From assembly GCA_017540585.1 (NCBI GenBank), contig JAFYAT010000044.1, positions 1-48,410 of the forward strand: a stretch of 48,410 nt of DNA, written 5' to 3'. Under the pieces are notes generated by a model, which saw only the letters and a list, made by a program, of their open reading frames with translations, was not told where the DNA came from and made no database searches. Numbering within the stretch: position 1 is the stretch's first letter; every line of letters begins with the position of its first letter. The position numbers and the translations under genes were made by a program. Of this stretch, positions 18,767-26,790 are shown piece by piece. The stretch comes from Bacteroidaceae bacterium (GTDB taxonomy: Bacteria; Bacteroidota; Bacteroidia; Bacteroidales; Bacteroidaceae).

Positions 18767-18934
18767 GACCCACCCCAGCCCTCCCTACAGGGAGGGAGCA
18801 GAATGTTACCCATTCTCACAAAAGAAAATAAAAGCGATAGATTCTATAGTACCAACTATAGTGTCTATCGCTTCTTTGATTATAGCGTATGGTGTAATCA
18901 AGCTCCCTCCCTGTAGGAAGGGCTGGGGTGGGTC
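18767..18934. terminator. GC-rich 33-bp inverted repeat enclosing a bidirectional terminator
   Basis: The outer arms 18767-18799 and 18902-18934 match over 32 of 33 positions (GACCCACCCCAGCCCT then CCCTACAGGGAGGGAGC). Inside, AAGCGATAGA (18832-18841) pairs with TCTATCGCTT (18864-18873) and TATAGT pairs with ACTATA around an ACCA loop. The outer arms belong to the dispersed CCCTCCC/GGGAGGG repeat family of this window. The element lies between convergent genes. Confidence 0.85.
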
Positions 18935-18943
18935 TTGGTCTCC

Positions 18944-19810
18944 CTACAGCCTCTCTCCGCAGTGTTTGCAGTAGTTGGCTTTGAGGTCAGTCTTTTGGTT
19001 GCAACGTGGACATCTGCCATTGGCACCCTTCTTCTTTGTCTCATCAACCATGGTGGCGGAGACGATGCCCGTTGGGATGGCGATGATGGTGTAACCGAGA
19101 ATCATGACGAGTGAAGACAGGAACTTGCCAAAACCAGTAACAGGTGTTATGTCACCATAACCTACGGTGGTGAGCGTCACGATTGCCCAGTAGATGCTCG
19201 AAGGGATATCCTTGAACTGAGAACCAGGCAGATTACCTTCAATCATGAACATAAGAGTGCCGATGACCGTAACCAAAACCAACACAAAGAGGAAATACAC
19301 GCATATCTTCGTCATGCTCTTCTTGATGGACAAAAGCAGCAAATAACCTTCGTTGATGAAAGCAAACAGCTTGAGAACCCTGAAGATACGGATAAGTCGG
19401 AACGTACGCATCAGAGCCATGTAGCGCAATGCCGGGAAAAAGATACTAAGCAACTGAGGAGCCGTGGCAAGAAAGTCGATGATACCGAAGAAACTCAGCA
19501 CATACTCCTTCTTGTTGGGAGAGCAATACACACGAAGGATGTACTCTACAGCGAAGATTAATGACAATACATATTCCAGCACGATGATTGCCATCTTGAG
19601 CACACCCTTGGTCGTCAGTTCCTGACGCATGAGTGCATCATACGAAAAATCCTCCACCTTCATCGAACTCTCAAGGAAGGCACACGCCACGCTGAGCACG
19701 ATAGCCACCATCACCACGATGTCAAACGTCTTGCTTGGAGCATCATCCGAACCGAAGATTATTTGATAAAGACGAGGTTTATCCTTTAACAAAGCAACCA
19801 GTTTCTTCAT
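18944..19810 (-). CDS. Voltage-gated-type potassium channel with C-terminal zinc ribbon
   Basis: A 288-residue protein starting at the ATG at 19808-19810 (MKKLVALLKD). A longer in-frame reading exists, but it would run through the tRNA gene and is rejected. Six membrane helices are predicted. An S4-like helix carries Arg135, Arg138, Arg141, Arg144 and Lys147 at three-residue spacing, and the pore loop has the K+ filter TVGYGD (215-220). After S6 comes a short cytoplasmic tail with CPRC (267-270) and CKHC (281-284), a zinc ribbon. It is an inner-membrane K+ channel of the Kv-like (ion_trans) class, forming tetramers. The ribbon takes the place of the usual RCK/TrkA domain, so its gating input is unknown. 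It is transcribed divergently from tRNA-Leu. Confidence 0.92.
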   Translation of the reverse strand: MKKLVALLKDKPRLYQIIFGSDDAPSKTFDIVVMVAIVLSVACAFLESSMKVEDFSYDALMRQELTTKGVLKMAIIVLEYVLSLIFAVEYILRVYCSPNKKEYVLSFFGIIDFLATAPQLLSIFFPALRYMALMRTFRLIRIFRVLKLFAFINEGYLLLLSIKKSMTKICVYFLFVLVLVTVIGTLMFMIEGNLPGSQFKDIPSSIYWAIVTLTTVGYGDITPVTGFGKFLSSLVMILGYTIIAIPTGIVSATMVDETKKKGANGRCPRCNQKTDLKANYCKHCGERL

Positions 19811-19858
19811 TTTTTCATAAATTTTACGTGCAAAGATATAAAATGTTTCCCAAAAAAC

Positions 19859-19889
19859 TTTGTGAGTAAAGAAAAAAATCATACCTTTG
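19859..19889 (+). promoter_or_regulatory. Consensus promoter of tRNA-Leu
   Basis: TTTG (19859-19862), 19 nt, TACCTTTG (19882-19889): an exact match to the Bacteroidetes consensus. It places the start about 18 nt before the mature tRNA. Confidence 0.9.
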
Positions 19890-19913
19890 CATCCGCAATT
19901 CCAAACATCATCT

Positions 19914-19995
19914 GCCCCGATGGCGGAATTGGTAGACGCGTTGGTCTCAAACACCAATATCTCACGATGTGCCGGTTCGAGCCCGGCTCGGGGTA
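19914..19995 (+). tRNA. tRNA-Leu (anticodon CAA)
   Basis: The acceptor arms GCCCCGA and TCGGGGT pair (first pair G-U). The D-arm has GG...GGTAGACGC, the anticodon stem TTGGT/ACCAA encloses the loop CTCAAAC with anticodon CAA, a variable arm of class II size follows, and the T-arm is GCCGG-TTCGAGC-CCGGC. The discriminator is A, and CCA is not encoded. It reads UUG leucine codons. Confidence 0.96.
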
Positions 19996-20001
19996 CAAAG
20001 C

Positions 20002-20037
20002 AAAAGAGTGGTACAGCAAAGCTGCACCACTCTTTTT
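20002..20037 (+). terminator. Terminator after tRNA-Leu
   Basis: AAAAGAGTGGT-A-CAGC pairs with GCTG-C-ACCACTCTTTT around an AAA loop, with one A/C mismatch, and ends in five T. Confidence 0.9.
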
Positions 20038-20151
20038 GTTTAATTGAGAATTGAAAATTGATAATTGAGATTTCACCATTAATGTTAGACAACTGGTAAT
20101 TGAAAAACACCACCCCATTTCCACGTTTCTGCAACGCTATGACTCCGTCGT

Positions 20152-20317
20152 GCCTTCGCTATGAGTCCGCTCTGAATTCGTTATGGGTCCCATTTACCTC
20201 CCATTCACCTCCCATTTACCTCCCATTAGAAATGGGAAATTAATGGGTTATGATTTGGTGGTTAAAGAAAATCATTGTATATTTGCAACGGACTCACAGC
20301 GGACTCATAGCGAAGGC
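20152..20317. repeat. Inverted-repeat element enclosing a promoter
   Basis: Perfect 20-bp arms at 20152-20171 (GCCTTCGCTATGAGTCCGCT) and 20298-20317 enclose 126 nt. Similarity between the arms continues imperfectly outward to about 50 nt. Between them are four tandem CCTCCCATT-type units (about 20188-20227) that face AAATGGG and AATGGG copies, so a nested hairpin is possible. The rest of the 20038-20528 gap holds no gene. Confidence 0.85.
20254..20285 (+). promoter_or_regulatory. Promoter inside the inverted-repeat element
   Basis: TTTG (20254-20257), 20 nt, TATATTTG (20278-20285). The start near 20292 would put the right arm of the inverted repeat at the 5' end of a leader of about 240 nt before the gene at 20529. 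Confidence 0.65.
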
Positions 20318-20528
20318 ATGTATGACGCATAGCAGAAGGTCCATAATGTGACATTTTTATTTCTATAACGGGGCTTACATATTACCACTATCGTGGTTTG
20401 TGATGACGGTATAATAAACAGAAAGGAGCTACCAGCCAGCAAAGATTCAAACAAATCGTACCAAGTCACATATTCCACCATCACGTATATGCAAACACCT
20501 TTTACACTTTAAATCAGAAGACATAACC

Positions 20529-21359
20529 ATGGCAAGAGTAGGTATCAACGGAGCATTATCCGGACTTATGGGTGATGCGGTATTTCGCAACTTCAACGGA
20601 CAGACATATCTCAGTGCACGTCCTGACAAGGTAAACAATCCTCGCACAGAAAACCAGCAGACACAAAGGCTGAAGCTAAGGAATATCATCAACATCTATG
20701 GAGCGATGAAAGATGCCCTGAAAGACAACTTCCAGGCGAAAGCACCAAGACAATCTGACTACACACGTTTTCAGGCATGCAACCTGTCACGCCCTGCCGT
20801 ATATATGACAATGCATGAAGGTGACTGGAATCGTGGTTCGGTTGTTGCACCATATATCGTATCATTCGGCACGCTGCCAGCCATAGAATATAACATCGAA
20901 GACGGCTGGATGGTGAGCAATCTCAAGGTCAGCACACTCATGCTTAATCCTGACACCTCCATACTTGACCTGACATCTGCGATAACCAAGGAAAACGAGG
21001 ATTGGAAGAAAGGTGACACCCTTGAAATTATCACGTGCACACAAAAGGTAATGACTGGCAATGAACCAAACACATATCCATACACACAATGCAGCCATGC
21101 AAACATACACCTGACCGATGATTTCAAGAAACCATTGGCATCACTCCTTAATGGCATAGAGATAAAGGTGAACGAAGATGGTTGTCTTTGCGTCAAAATC
21201 CCATCAGAGGGAGGTGCTGCACTCGTAAGGAAACGTGGCGAAGGACGCGACACGATGACCTCCGTCCAGTTACTGGAGATTTGTAACCCTACATTCGACA
21301 CCTACCATAGCGAGGAGAGGAAACAGCTTGCCATCGCCAGCTATGCAAAGAAGAAATAA
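20529..21359 (+). CDS. DUF6266-like protein of unknown function
   Basis: A 276-residue protein that begins MARVGINGALSGLMGDAVFR and continues with NGQTYLSARPDKVNNPRTENQQTQRLKLR. The Gly-rich opening, the R-P-x(n)-P-R-T-x-x-Q-x-x-Q-R pattern and the predicted beta-rich body resemble the DUF6266 family of Bacteroidetes, which has no known role. There is no signal peptide or membrane segment. A promoter at 20254-20285 and a hairpin at 21372-21394 make it a single-gene unit. The family link is from pattern recognition only. Confidence 0.65.
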   Translation: MARVGINGALSGLMGDAVFRNFNGQTYLSARPDKVNNPRTENQQTQRLKLRNIINIYGAMKDALKDNFQAKAPRQSDYTRFQACNLSRPAVYMTMHEGDWNRGSVVAPYIVSFGTLPAIEYNIEDGWMVSNLKVSTLMLNPDTSILDLTSAITKENEDWKKGDTLEIITCTQKVMTGNEPNTYPYTQCSHANIHLTDDFKKPLASLLNGIEIKVNEDGCLCVKIPSEGGAALVRKRGEGRDTMTSVQLLEICNPTFDTYHSEERKQLAIASYAKKK

Positions 21360-21371
21360 AGTAAATCAACC

Positions 21372-21402
21372 TCAGCAGGTGCTCAACTTGCTGAAGTTTT
21401 GA
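21372..21402 (+). terminator. Terminator after DUF6266-like gene
   Basis: TCAGCAGGT (21372-21380) pairs with ACTTGCTGA (21386-21394), nine pairs with one G-U, followed by AGTTTTG. Confidence 0.6.
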
Positions 21403-21549
21403 ATTGCTGTAAGTGTGTATTTTCCATATCATTTATGTCCCTTGTGTACCAATAAAAAAGGCTATTAAAATATTTTTTCAAAAAAATATAACATTTGTGC
21501 AATGTATTGCCACACCTTTACGTATATATAGACAGAAGACCAGACTAAC

Positions 21550-22170
21550 ATGAGGGAAACAGATAAAAAGGAAATAAATATGATACCGGGACTGAGGAAA
21601 CGAAGTCCCAAGGCACAGCAGATGATGCTCGATTGCTACGGCGACTATGTCTTTGCCCAAGTGGTGAGACTGGTGCCGAGAAACGAGGATGCAGAAGAGG
21701 TGTATCAGGACGTATTCATCAAGGTGTTCAAGAATATTGACCAGTATGATGAAAAACGTGCTACACTTGCCACGTGGATTTCACGCATCGCATACAACGA
21801 GTCCATCAACTTCCTGCGTCGTCAGCAACAGACCTTCATATACCTTGAAGACCATGAAGAGGAAACAGCCTCGATGACGGAAGAAGAAGTAGAAGCCACT
21901 CTCGGCCACCCAGACCAAGAGACGGTGCAGACCATAAGGCATGCCTTGCGACACCTGCCACCCGACGAACGGGCAATAGTGACCATGTTCTACTATGATG
22001 AGATGAGCATCAAGGAAATAGCTTACGTGACCAACAACATACCTACCACCGTAGCATCACGGTTGTGCAGGACGAGAAAGAAACTTTGTAAAATAATAAA
22101 AAACATAATCAACAACAATGAAAGAGGACATGATAAACAACTTGCGTCAGCAGGACAACAACCTGCGTGA
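21550..22170 (+). CDS. ECF-type RNA polymerase sigma factor
   Basis: A 206-residue sigma-70-family protein lacking regions 1 and 3. Region 2 (about 25-95) shows YGDYVFAQVVRLVPRNEDAEEV followed by YQDVFIKVFKNIDQY and a WISRIAYNESINFLRR segment. Region 4 (about 135-190) shows LRHLPPDERAIVTMFYYDE then MSIKEIAYVTNNIPTTVASR, a helix-turn-helix. Such factors direct transcription of envelope or stress regulons. An alternative start is Met11 (MIPGLRKRSPKAQQ), which fits the usual family N-terminus equally well. The 3' end overlaps the next gene by 53 nt, indicating translational coupling and a regulator/partner relationship. Confidence 0.93.
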   Translation: MRETDKKEINMIPGLRKRSPKAQQMMLDCYGDYVFAQVVRLVPRNEDAEEVYQDVFIKVFKNIDQYDEKRATLATWISRIAYNESINFLRRQQQTFIYLEDHEEETASMTEEEVEATLGHPDQETVQTIRHALRHLPPDERAIVTMFYYDEMSIKEIAYVTNNIPTTVASRLCRTRKKLCKIIKNIINNNERGHDKQLASAGQQPA

Positions 22171-22810
22171 GGCAATCCGTCAGGAGGAGGTTGCCCGTCC
22201 TCGCAAGGCGGCTGACCTCAATGCACGTCTCATGACACGTGTGGCTGAGGAGCAGAAGCCTCGTCGCATGACGTGGTACTGGGTGGCTGCCGCATGTGCT
22301 GCTGTAGTCATTGCCGTGAGCCTCATGCCGCCAAGGATTACGGACAATGCATCTGCTCCTGTCATGGCACAGAAGACAGAGCCAAAGGCTGACGACGTGA
22401 AGGAAAGCCATCGTACAAAGGAGGCAGAACCACAGGTGGCAGACATCACCACTAAGGCTGTTGATGTAAGGCGTACAGCCATTGATGAGGCTCAGAAACC
22501 AGCCGTTCCTCGTATGGACGAACCTCATGAACTCGTGGCACAAACGACAGTAACGGCAGAGAACAATAAAATAGAAACCGTTCAAGACACACCGCAGGAG
22601 GTGGCAATGGCAGACACACAGGATGCCGATGCCCGTGCTGTAGTACTCACGGAGAGTGACCTTCCGATTACTCGTCCCGAGAACTACAGATACACTCCGG
22701 AGGAGATTGCCCTCATGAAGAAACAGGCTAATGAGGCTTACATCAAGTGGGTGGAACTTGAGCTGGAAATTGCCAAGTTCAATCTTGAACATACGGCACA
22801 GAATAAGTAA
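22118..22810 (+). CDS. Putative anti-sigma factor, single-pass membrane protein
   Basis: A 230-residue protein whose start lies inside the sigma gene (53-nt overlap, different frame). The N-terminal 50 residues are charged and helical (LREAIRQEEVARPRKAADLN), a membrane helix runs from about 52 to 70 (WYWVAAACAAVVIAVSL), and the rest is a Glu/Thr/Ala-rich periplasmic part ending in a helix rich in Glu and Lys. The cytoplasmic-helix/membrane/periplasm layout and its position after an ECF sigma gene are those of anti-sigma factors. No zinc-binding HxxxCxxC motif is present. Assignment is by context and topology, not sequence family. Confidence 0.65.
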   Translation: MKEDMINNLRQQDNNLREAIRQEEVARPRKAADLNARLMTRVAEEQKPRRMTWYWVAAACAAVVIAVSLMPPRITDNASAPVMAQKTEPKADDVKESHRTKEAEPQVADITTKAVDVRRTAIDEAQKPAVPRMDEPHELVAQTTVTAENNKIETVQDTPQEVAMADTQDADARAVVLTESDLPITRPENYRYTPEEIALMKKQANEAYIKWVELELEIAKFNLEHTAQNK

Positions 22811-22844
22811 ATTTTATCATTCATGGGAGTTATGAGAAGTTATT

Positions 22845-22945
22845 GGAAGTTAATGGGAGTTAACGGACAAATGTCTGTTCGTTAATGTCAAATCGTTAAT
22901 CTCAAAATTTATTCAGAGTATCGTCCGTTAACTCCTGTTAACTCC
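22845..22945. repeat. GTTAACTCC repeats in an inverted arrangement
   Basis: Left arm 22845-22868 pairs with 22923-22945 (24 and 23 nt, few differences). The right side continues as four closely spaced GTTAAC copies up to about 22963. It separates the putative anti-sigma gene from the next gene. Confidence 0.75.
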
Positions 22946-22981
22946 CTGTTAACTCCCGTTAACTACAAAACAAGAAGAAAT

Positions 22982-24103
22982 ATGAAACGAATAATATTTT
23001 TGCTGCTTCTTGCTTGCAGCACATTTACATCAGGATATGCTCAGCAGCAGTGGCGCAGGGGAAGGGTTTTGGTACAGAATCCAGACAATGTGATAAAGGT
23101 GCTTGAAAACATCATAAATGACTGTGAAGAGCATAAGACTACTACTTACTCCGTGACTAAGGACCCTAATACAGGGGTGGTGGAGTCGAGTGTGAGGGTC
23201 ATCCATTTCAAGTCATGGATGGATTATGACCGAATGGAAGACATTGAGAAAGCCTTCCAGAAGGATGAACCAAAGAGCTATCAGCTTGTACATGTCGTTC
23301 CAGGCAATACGGGTAACAAGAAATTTATCAATGTGCCTGTATGCTCAGAATCAGGCATCGAGTATATTGATATCAGGTCTAATCTGAAACAAGAGACATG
23401 GATGATGTGTACAAAGAATTCAACCAATCCTAAGCTCCGTGATGTCTATGCCATCTCATGGAAGATGAATGCAAAGGACAAGGCAGAGGGCGACATCTTT
23501 TACATCACGTCCATGCGACCAGACCTCTATGAGAAGCTCTATGCAAAGAAGCTTGCTGACAACTCCGACTCCACTAATAATAGTCCGTCATTGACTATTG
23601 TTAAGCCAACAGGCACTACGACAATTTATGCTCCAGAAGGTTCAAAGTTTACGCCTGCTGATGAAGGTACAAAAAAGCACATGGAATTCTTGAGTCGCCT
23701 TACACCAGAGGATCGTGAGAAGTTAATGATGTTTGAACAAAAATTGGACGCAAATGAAAAGGCTTACAAGTCTTTGAAGCGTTCTTTCTCTGACAAAATG
23801 GAAGAGGCTGATATAAAGGTCTTGGTTGATAAGGTCATCGACAACATTGATGAAAGAAACAAATATATTGATGAGTCGCTCAAGGTTTTTGAGTCAATGA
23901 ACGTATCTGTTCAGACAGAAGTGGAGCTTGTAAACGAAGCACTTGTTAAGGAATTTGTTAATTTCAAGACTCGTCTTGACAAGAACTATGATCAGGTTGC
24001 TGCTTCAAAGTCCTTAATGAGACTTCATGACTATCTCACCAAGCAGATAAAGAAGAATACCAGCAAGGTAGAGAAACTTCTGAAGAAAGTCAAGCAGCAG
24101 TAA
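22982..24103 (+). CDS. Exported protein of unknown function in the sigma-factor locus
   Basis: A 373-residue protein with a signal peptide (MKRIIFLLLLACSTFTSGYA). The N-terminal half (about 20-190) is mixed alpha/beta with a VIKVLENIINDCEEHKTTTY opening that recalls the DUF4252-like proteins found beside sigma/anti-sigma pairs in Bacteroidales. The link is weak. The C-terminal half (about 225-373) is almost entirely charged helix and probably coiled coil (TPEDREKLMMFEQKLDANEK to KKNTSKVEKLLKKVKQQ). There is no lipobox or membrane anchor, so it is probably periplasmic. Its place after the sigma factor and membrane partner suggests it is a target or a sensor of that pathway; that is inference. 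Confidence 0.7.
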   Translation: MKRIIFLLLLACSTFTSGYAQQQWRRGRVLVQNPDNVIKVLENIINDCEEHKTTTYSVTKDPNTGVVESSVRVIHFKSWMDYDRMEDIEKAFQKDEPKSYQLVHVVPGNTGNKKFINVPVCSESGIEYIDIRSNLKQETWMMCTKNSTNPKLRDVYAISWKMNAKDKAEGDIFYITSMRPDLYEKLYAKKLADNSDSTNNSPSLTIVKPTGTTTIYAPEGSKFTPADEGTKKHMEFLSRLTPEDREKLMMFEQKLDANEKAYKSLKRSFSDKMEEADIKVLVDKVIDNIDERNKYIDESLKVFESMNVSVQTEVELVNEALVKEFVNFKTRLDKNYDQVAASKSLMRLHDYLTKQIKKNTSKVEKLLKKVKQQ

Positions 24104-24124
24104 ACACTCTTCATGAATAAAGCA

Positions 24125-24161
24125 AATCCCTGTGGTGAGCACTTGTCTCGCCACAGGGATT
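24125..24161. terminator. Bidirectional terminator
   Basis: AATCCCTGTGGTGAG (24125-24139) pairs with 24147-24161 (15 bp, one G-U), with T-rich sequence following on the plus strand. It lies between convergent genes. Confidence 0.85.
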
Positions 24162-24213
24162 ATGATTTTTACAGCACAAACGTTCGTGTATTAGAACGTA
24201 TATAACTCTATTC

Positions 24214-26436
24214 CTATCTTACAATGTATTTCTTTCCGTTTCTGATATAAACGCCAGGCTGGAGTGTTCCAGTTGCATCAACCCGGATTCCCTCGAGTGT
24301 GAATACTGGTGCGTCTGCATGTGTATCAGCAACAGGTGTTGTGCATATACCGGTCACATACTCCTCGCCATCAAAGAGTTCATCAGCTGGTGAGTAGTCT
24401 TCACACAAGATGTCACCCTCTTCACCCTTGACGGTTATTCTCATTCGGGCAGGCACATTGTTGTGATAGACCTGCGAACCACGATTGGCTATATTCATGT
24501 ACCAACGATTAGGATTGAGATAAGCGTTGGTGTTGGTGGTGTACGTAAACTGACCTCTTGAGAGGGCATAGTATCTATTGTCAACCATCTCAGAACCTGA
24601 CACGACAGTGTATGTACCAGTGAACTCGAACTTAGTCTCCACCGTTGAGCAGTCGATAGTATTCTTCTCAGCTGGATAGACCATAGCATTGGAGAGTGTG
24701 AAAGTCTGTTTGCCCGTGTTCTTGGCACGTATGAAGTACGGATGATTAGGATAGATATTTCCACCAGTTACCATGATGACCTCCATCTCGGTGTCGTCCA
24801 ATTCTCCATCATCATCTGTGTCGTACATACGGAGTGAATTGATGCGTCCAATCTCAAAGTTCTCACTCCAGTCGGAGTAAGCCATAGGGAATGGAACGTA
24901 CCATGCCTGCCAGTTGGTGTTCTGGAAATTACGTGTGTATGTGAGTGTCTCCGCAATGCGGTAGTTGGTTGCATCGTACACCTGTCCGTCGATGAGATCA
25001 ACACGTGCCACATTCTCCACGTCTGTCTCAGATGGGTCAAGGTCGATGATATCATCGTATGTCTCTGTTGTGCCGAACTTGCTCCATGGAGTACCAACGA
25101 AGGCATCTGCAAGGTTCTCCTTGACCTTCAAAGTGTGCTTGGCAACTGGGTTGTGATCGTCCTCAAAACTGCCGAAAGCATCATCGTGCACATAGCCAGG
25201 CACATCTCCACGGAACATGAAAGTTGTTCCTGTGCTACTAATCATCACAGCCTTGGAACCGAGGTATGTCAAGGATGCAGGGAATATGATTTCGAGTATG
25301 CGGTTGCTTGATATTGCGCCATCTGCGATGAAATAAAGATTCTCAGGAAGTTCAAGCTTGCTCATCATGAGCGAATTGAGCGATGCGTGTCCGATTTTCT
25401 GAAGTGATGATGGCAACACAAGTTCCGTGATAGGACACATATTGAAACATGACTCCTGCAACTCTGTCACATCACCGAGGATTGCAACCTTCTTGAGCTG
25501 AAAACAGCAGAAGAAAGCATAACTGCCAATGTTGGTCACAGACTTTGGTATCACGACAGACGTGATTCCCTGACAACCGCTGAATGCGTATGATGCTATC
25601 GTAGTAATATCTTCTGGGATGACCGTCTTGTCACATCCAAAGAGGAGCGACTTGTTCCACTTGTCGATGATGGCGTTGCAGTTGCTGCGAGAGTCAAACA
25701 CGTTGTTTGCCAAATCGACGGAAAGGGAAGTACACTCAGATGTCTCGAACGCCCTCAAACCGATATTAGTCACATTACGAGGGATGAATACTGAGCTGAG
25801 ACGTATGCCGAGGAAAGCCTTGTCGCCAATACGCTTGAGCGATGCTGGAAGATGCAGGTCAAAGAGACGAGTGCGTGTCATTGCATTCTCAAATGCGCTG
25901 TTGCCTATCGTCTCTATGGTGTTAGGAAACGTAATATCGGCAAGGCTACCACACTGGCAGAATGCGTTGGCATCAATGACCTTTACCTTTGACTTATCAA
26001 GGTCAATAACACTTGAAAGCGACGTACAGCCATAGAATGCAGCTTGTCCAATCTCCTCAAGAGACGAAGGAATGGTGATGGATGTAAGTGATGTACATCC
26101 AAAGAATGCACGTGAAAAGATAGTTACGATTGTCTCTGGGAGAGTAACACTCGTAAGTTCCGTACAACCTTGAAAAGCGTCTGTGGATATATATTTAACG
26201 GTATAAACGGTTCCGTTGCTTCCTGTAATCCTTGCCGGAATGACGACATCACCAATGTATGGCATCAGGATATTCGCACCTGCATCATACCTCCTGATGA
26301 CCGATGCAGTCCTGCCCGATTCAATACAGTCATAATATACACCATCGACAATCTCGACTTTTGCAAAAAGATTTTGGGCACAAACAAAAAGTAGTGCCAA
26401 GAATAGGTATTTAACATTTCTTCCCTGTGTTCTCAT
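24214..26436 (-). CDS. BspA-like leucine-rich repeat surface protein with sorting tail
   Basis: A 740-residue protein with a signal peptide (MRTQGRNVKYLFLALLFVCA, cut near LFAK). About fourteen LRR_5/BspA repeats fill residues 60-400, with phrases such as AFQGCTELTSVTLPETI, AFFGCTSLTSITIPSSL and AFSGCQGITSVVIPKSV. A beta-rich region (about 470-690) carries YTRNFQNTNWQAWYVPFPM, which is common in large Prevotella BspA-like proteins. The end, VFTLEGIRVDATGTLQPGVY followed by IRNGKKYIVR, fits a T9SS sorting tail. BspA-type proteins bind fibronectin, fibrinogen or other bacteria; the partner here is unknown. It is the intact counterpart of the decayed gene at 1.1-2.2 kb. A perfect promoter lies about 100 nt upstream. 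Confidence 0.9.
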   Translation of the reverse strand: MRTQGRNVKYLFLALLFVCAQNLFAKVEIVDGVYYDCIESGRTASVIRRYDAGANILMPYIGDVVIPARITGSNGTVYTVKYISTDAFQGCTELTSVTLPETIVTIFSRAFFGCTSLTSITIPSSLEEIGQAAFYGCTSLSSVIDLDKSKVKVIDANAFCQCGSLADITFPNTIETIGNSAFENAMTRTRLFDLHLPASLKRIGDKAFLGIRLSSVFIPRNVTNIGLRAFETSECTSLSVDLANNVFDSRSNCNAIIDKWNKSLLFGCDKTVIPEDITTIASYAFSGCQGITSVVIPKSVTNIGSYAFFCCFQLKKVAILGDVTELQESCFNMCPITELVLPSSLQKIGHASLNSLMMSKLELPENLYFIADGAISSNRILEIIFPASLTYLGSKAVMISSTGTTFMFRGDVPGYVHDDAFGSFEDDHNPVAKHTLKVKENLADAFVGTPWSKFGTTETYDDIIDLDPSETDVENVARVDLIDGQVYDATNYRIAETLTYTRNFQNTNWQAWYVPFPMAYSDWSENFEIGRINSLRMYDTDDDGELDDTEMEVIMVTGGNIYPNHPYFIRAKNTGKQTFTLSNAMVYPAEKNTIDCSTVETKFEFTGTYTVVSGSEMVDNRYYALSRGQFTYTTNTNAYLNPNRWYMNIANRGSQVYHNNVPARMRITVKGEEGDILCEDYSPADELFDGEEYVTGICTTPVADTHADAPVFTLEGIRVDATGTLQPGVYIRNGKKYIVR

Positions 26437-26535
26437 ATTTCATTTCAAATATAATTGTTCAACTTTATGATAACAAGTCTTCCCCGCAATAAAACAGCGT
26501 CTGACGCCATTCCCTTTAACGTAAGACTGACGTTG

Positions 26536-26566
26536 CAAATGTATAATTTTTTTGTTTCAAATCAAA
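26536..26566 (-). promoter_or_regulatory. Consensus promoter of the BspA-like gene
   Basis: On the minus strand: TTTG (26563-26566), 19 nt, TACATTTG (26536-26543), an exact consensus match. The leader is about 95 nt. Confidence 0.85.
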
Positions 26567-26679
26567 AAAAAGAAAAGAATTTTGTCGAAAAACTATAAAT
26601 ATCCCATATTTCGCATGAATTGAAGATGAGCAAACCCGTGAAAATGCTATGCGAAGATGATACCAAAGGCAAAAAAGAA

Positions 26680-26714
26680 ATAAGGAGCCAAGGCACGAAA
26701 CCTTAACTCCTTAT
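26680..26714 (-). terminator. Terminator after proC
   Basis: On the minus strand ATAAGGAG-TT-AAGG pairs with CCTT-GG-CTCCTTAT and is followed by TTCTTTTTTG. It ends transcription about 80 nt after the proC stop. Confidence 0.85.
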
Positions 26715-26790
26715 CTCAACTTTTTACAAGCTGGACACTTGCAAAACTTGAACAAATATACCGAACGACCGCCCCCCTTCGGGTGTCTTT

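Noticed and set aside
19811-20134. N-terminal extension of the potassium channel to 20134
   Set aside because: It would run antisense through tRNA-Leu and its promoter; the ATG at 19810 matches the start of the channel fold.
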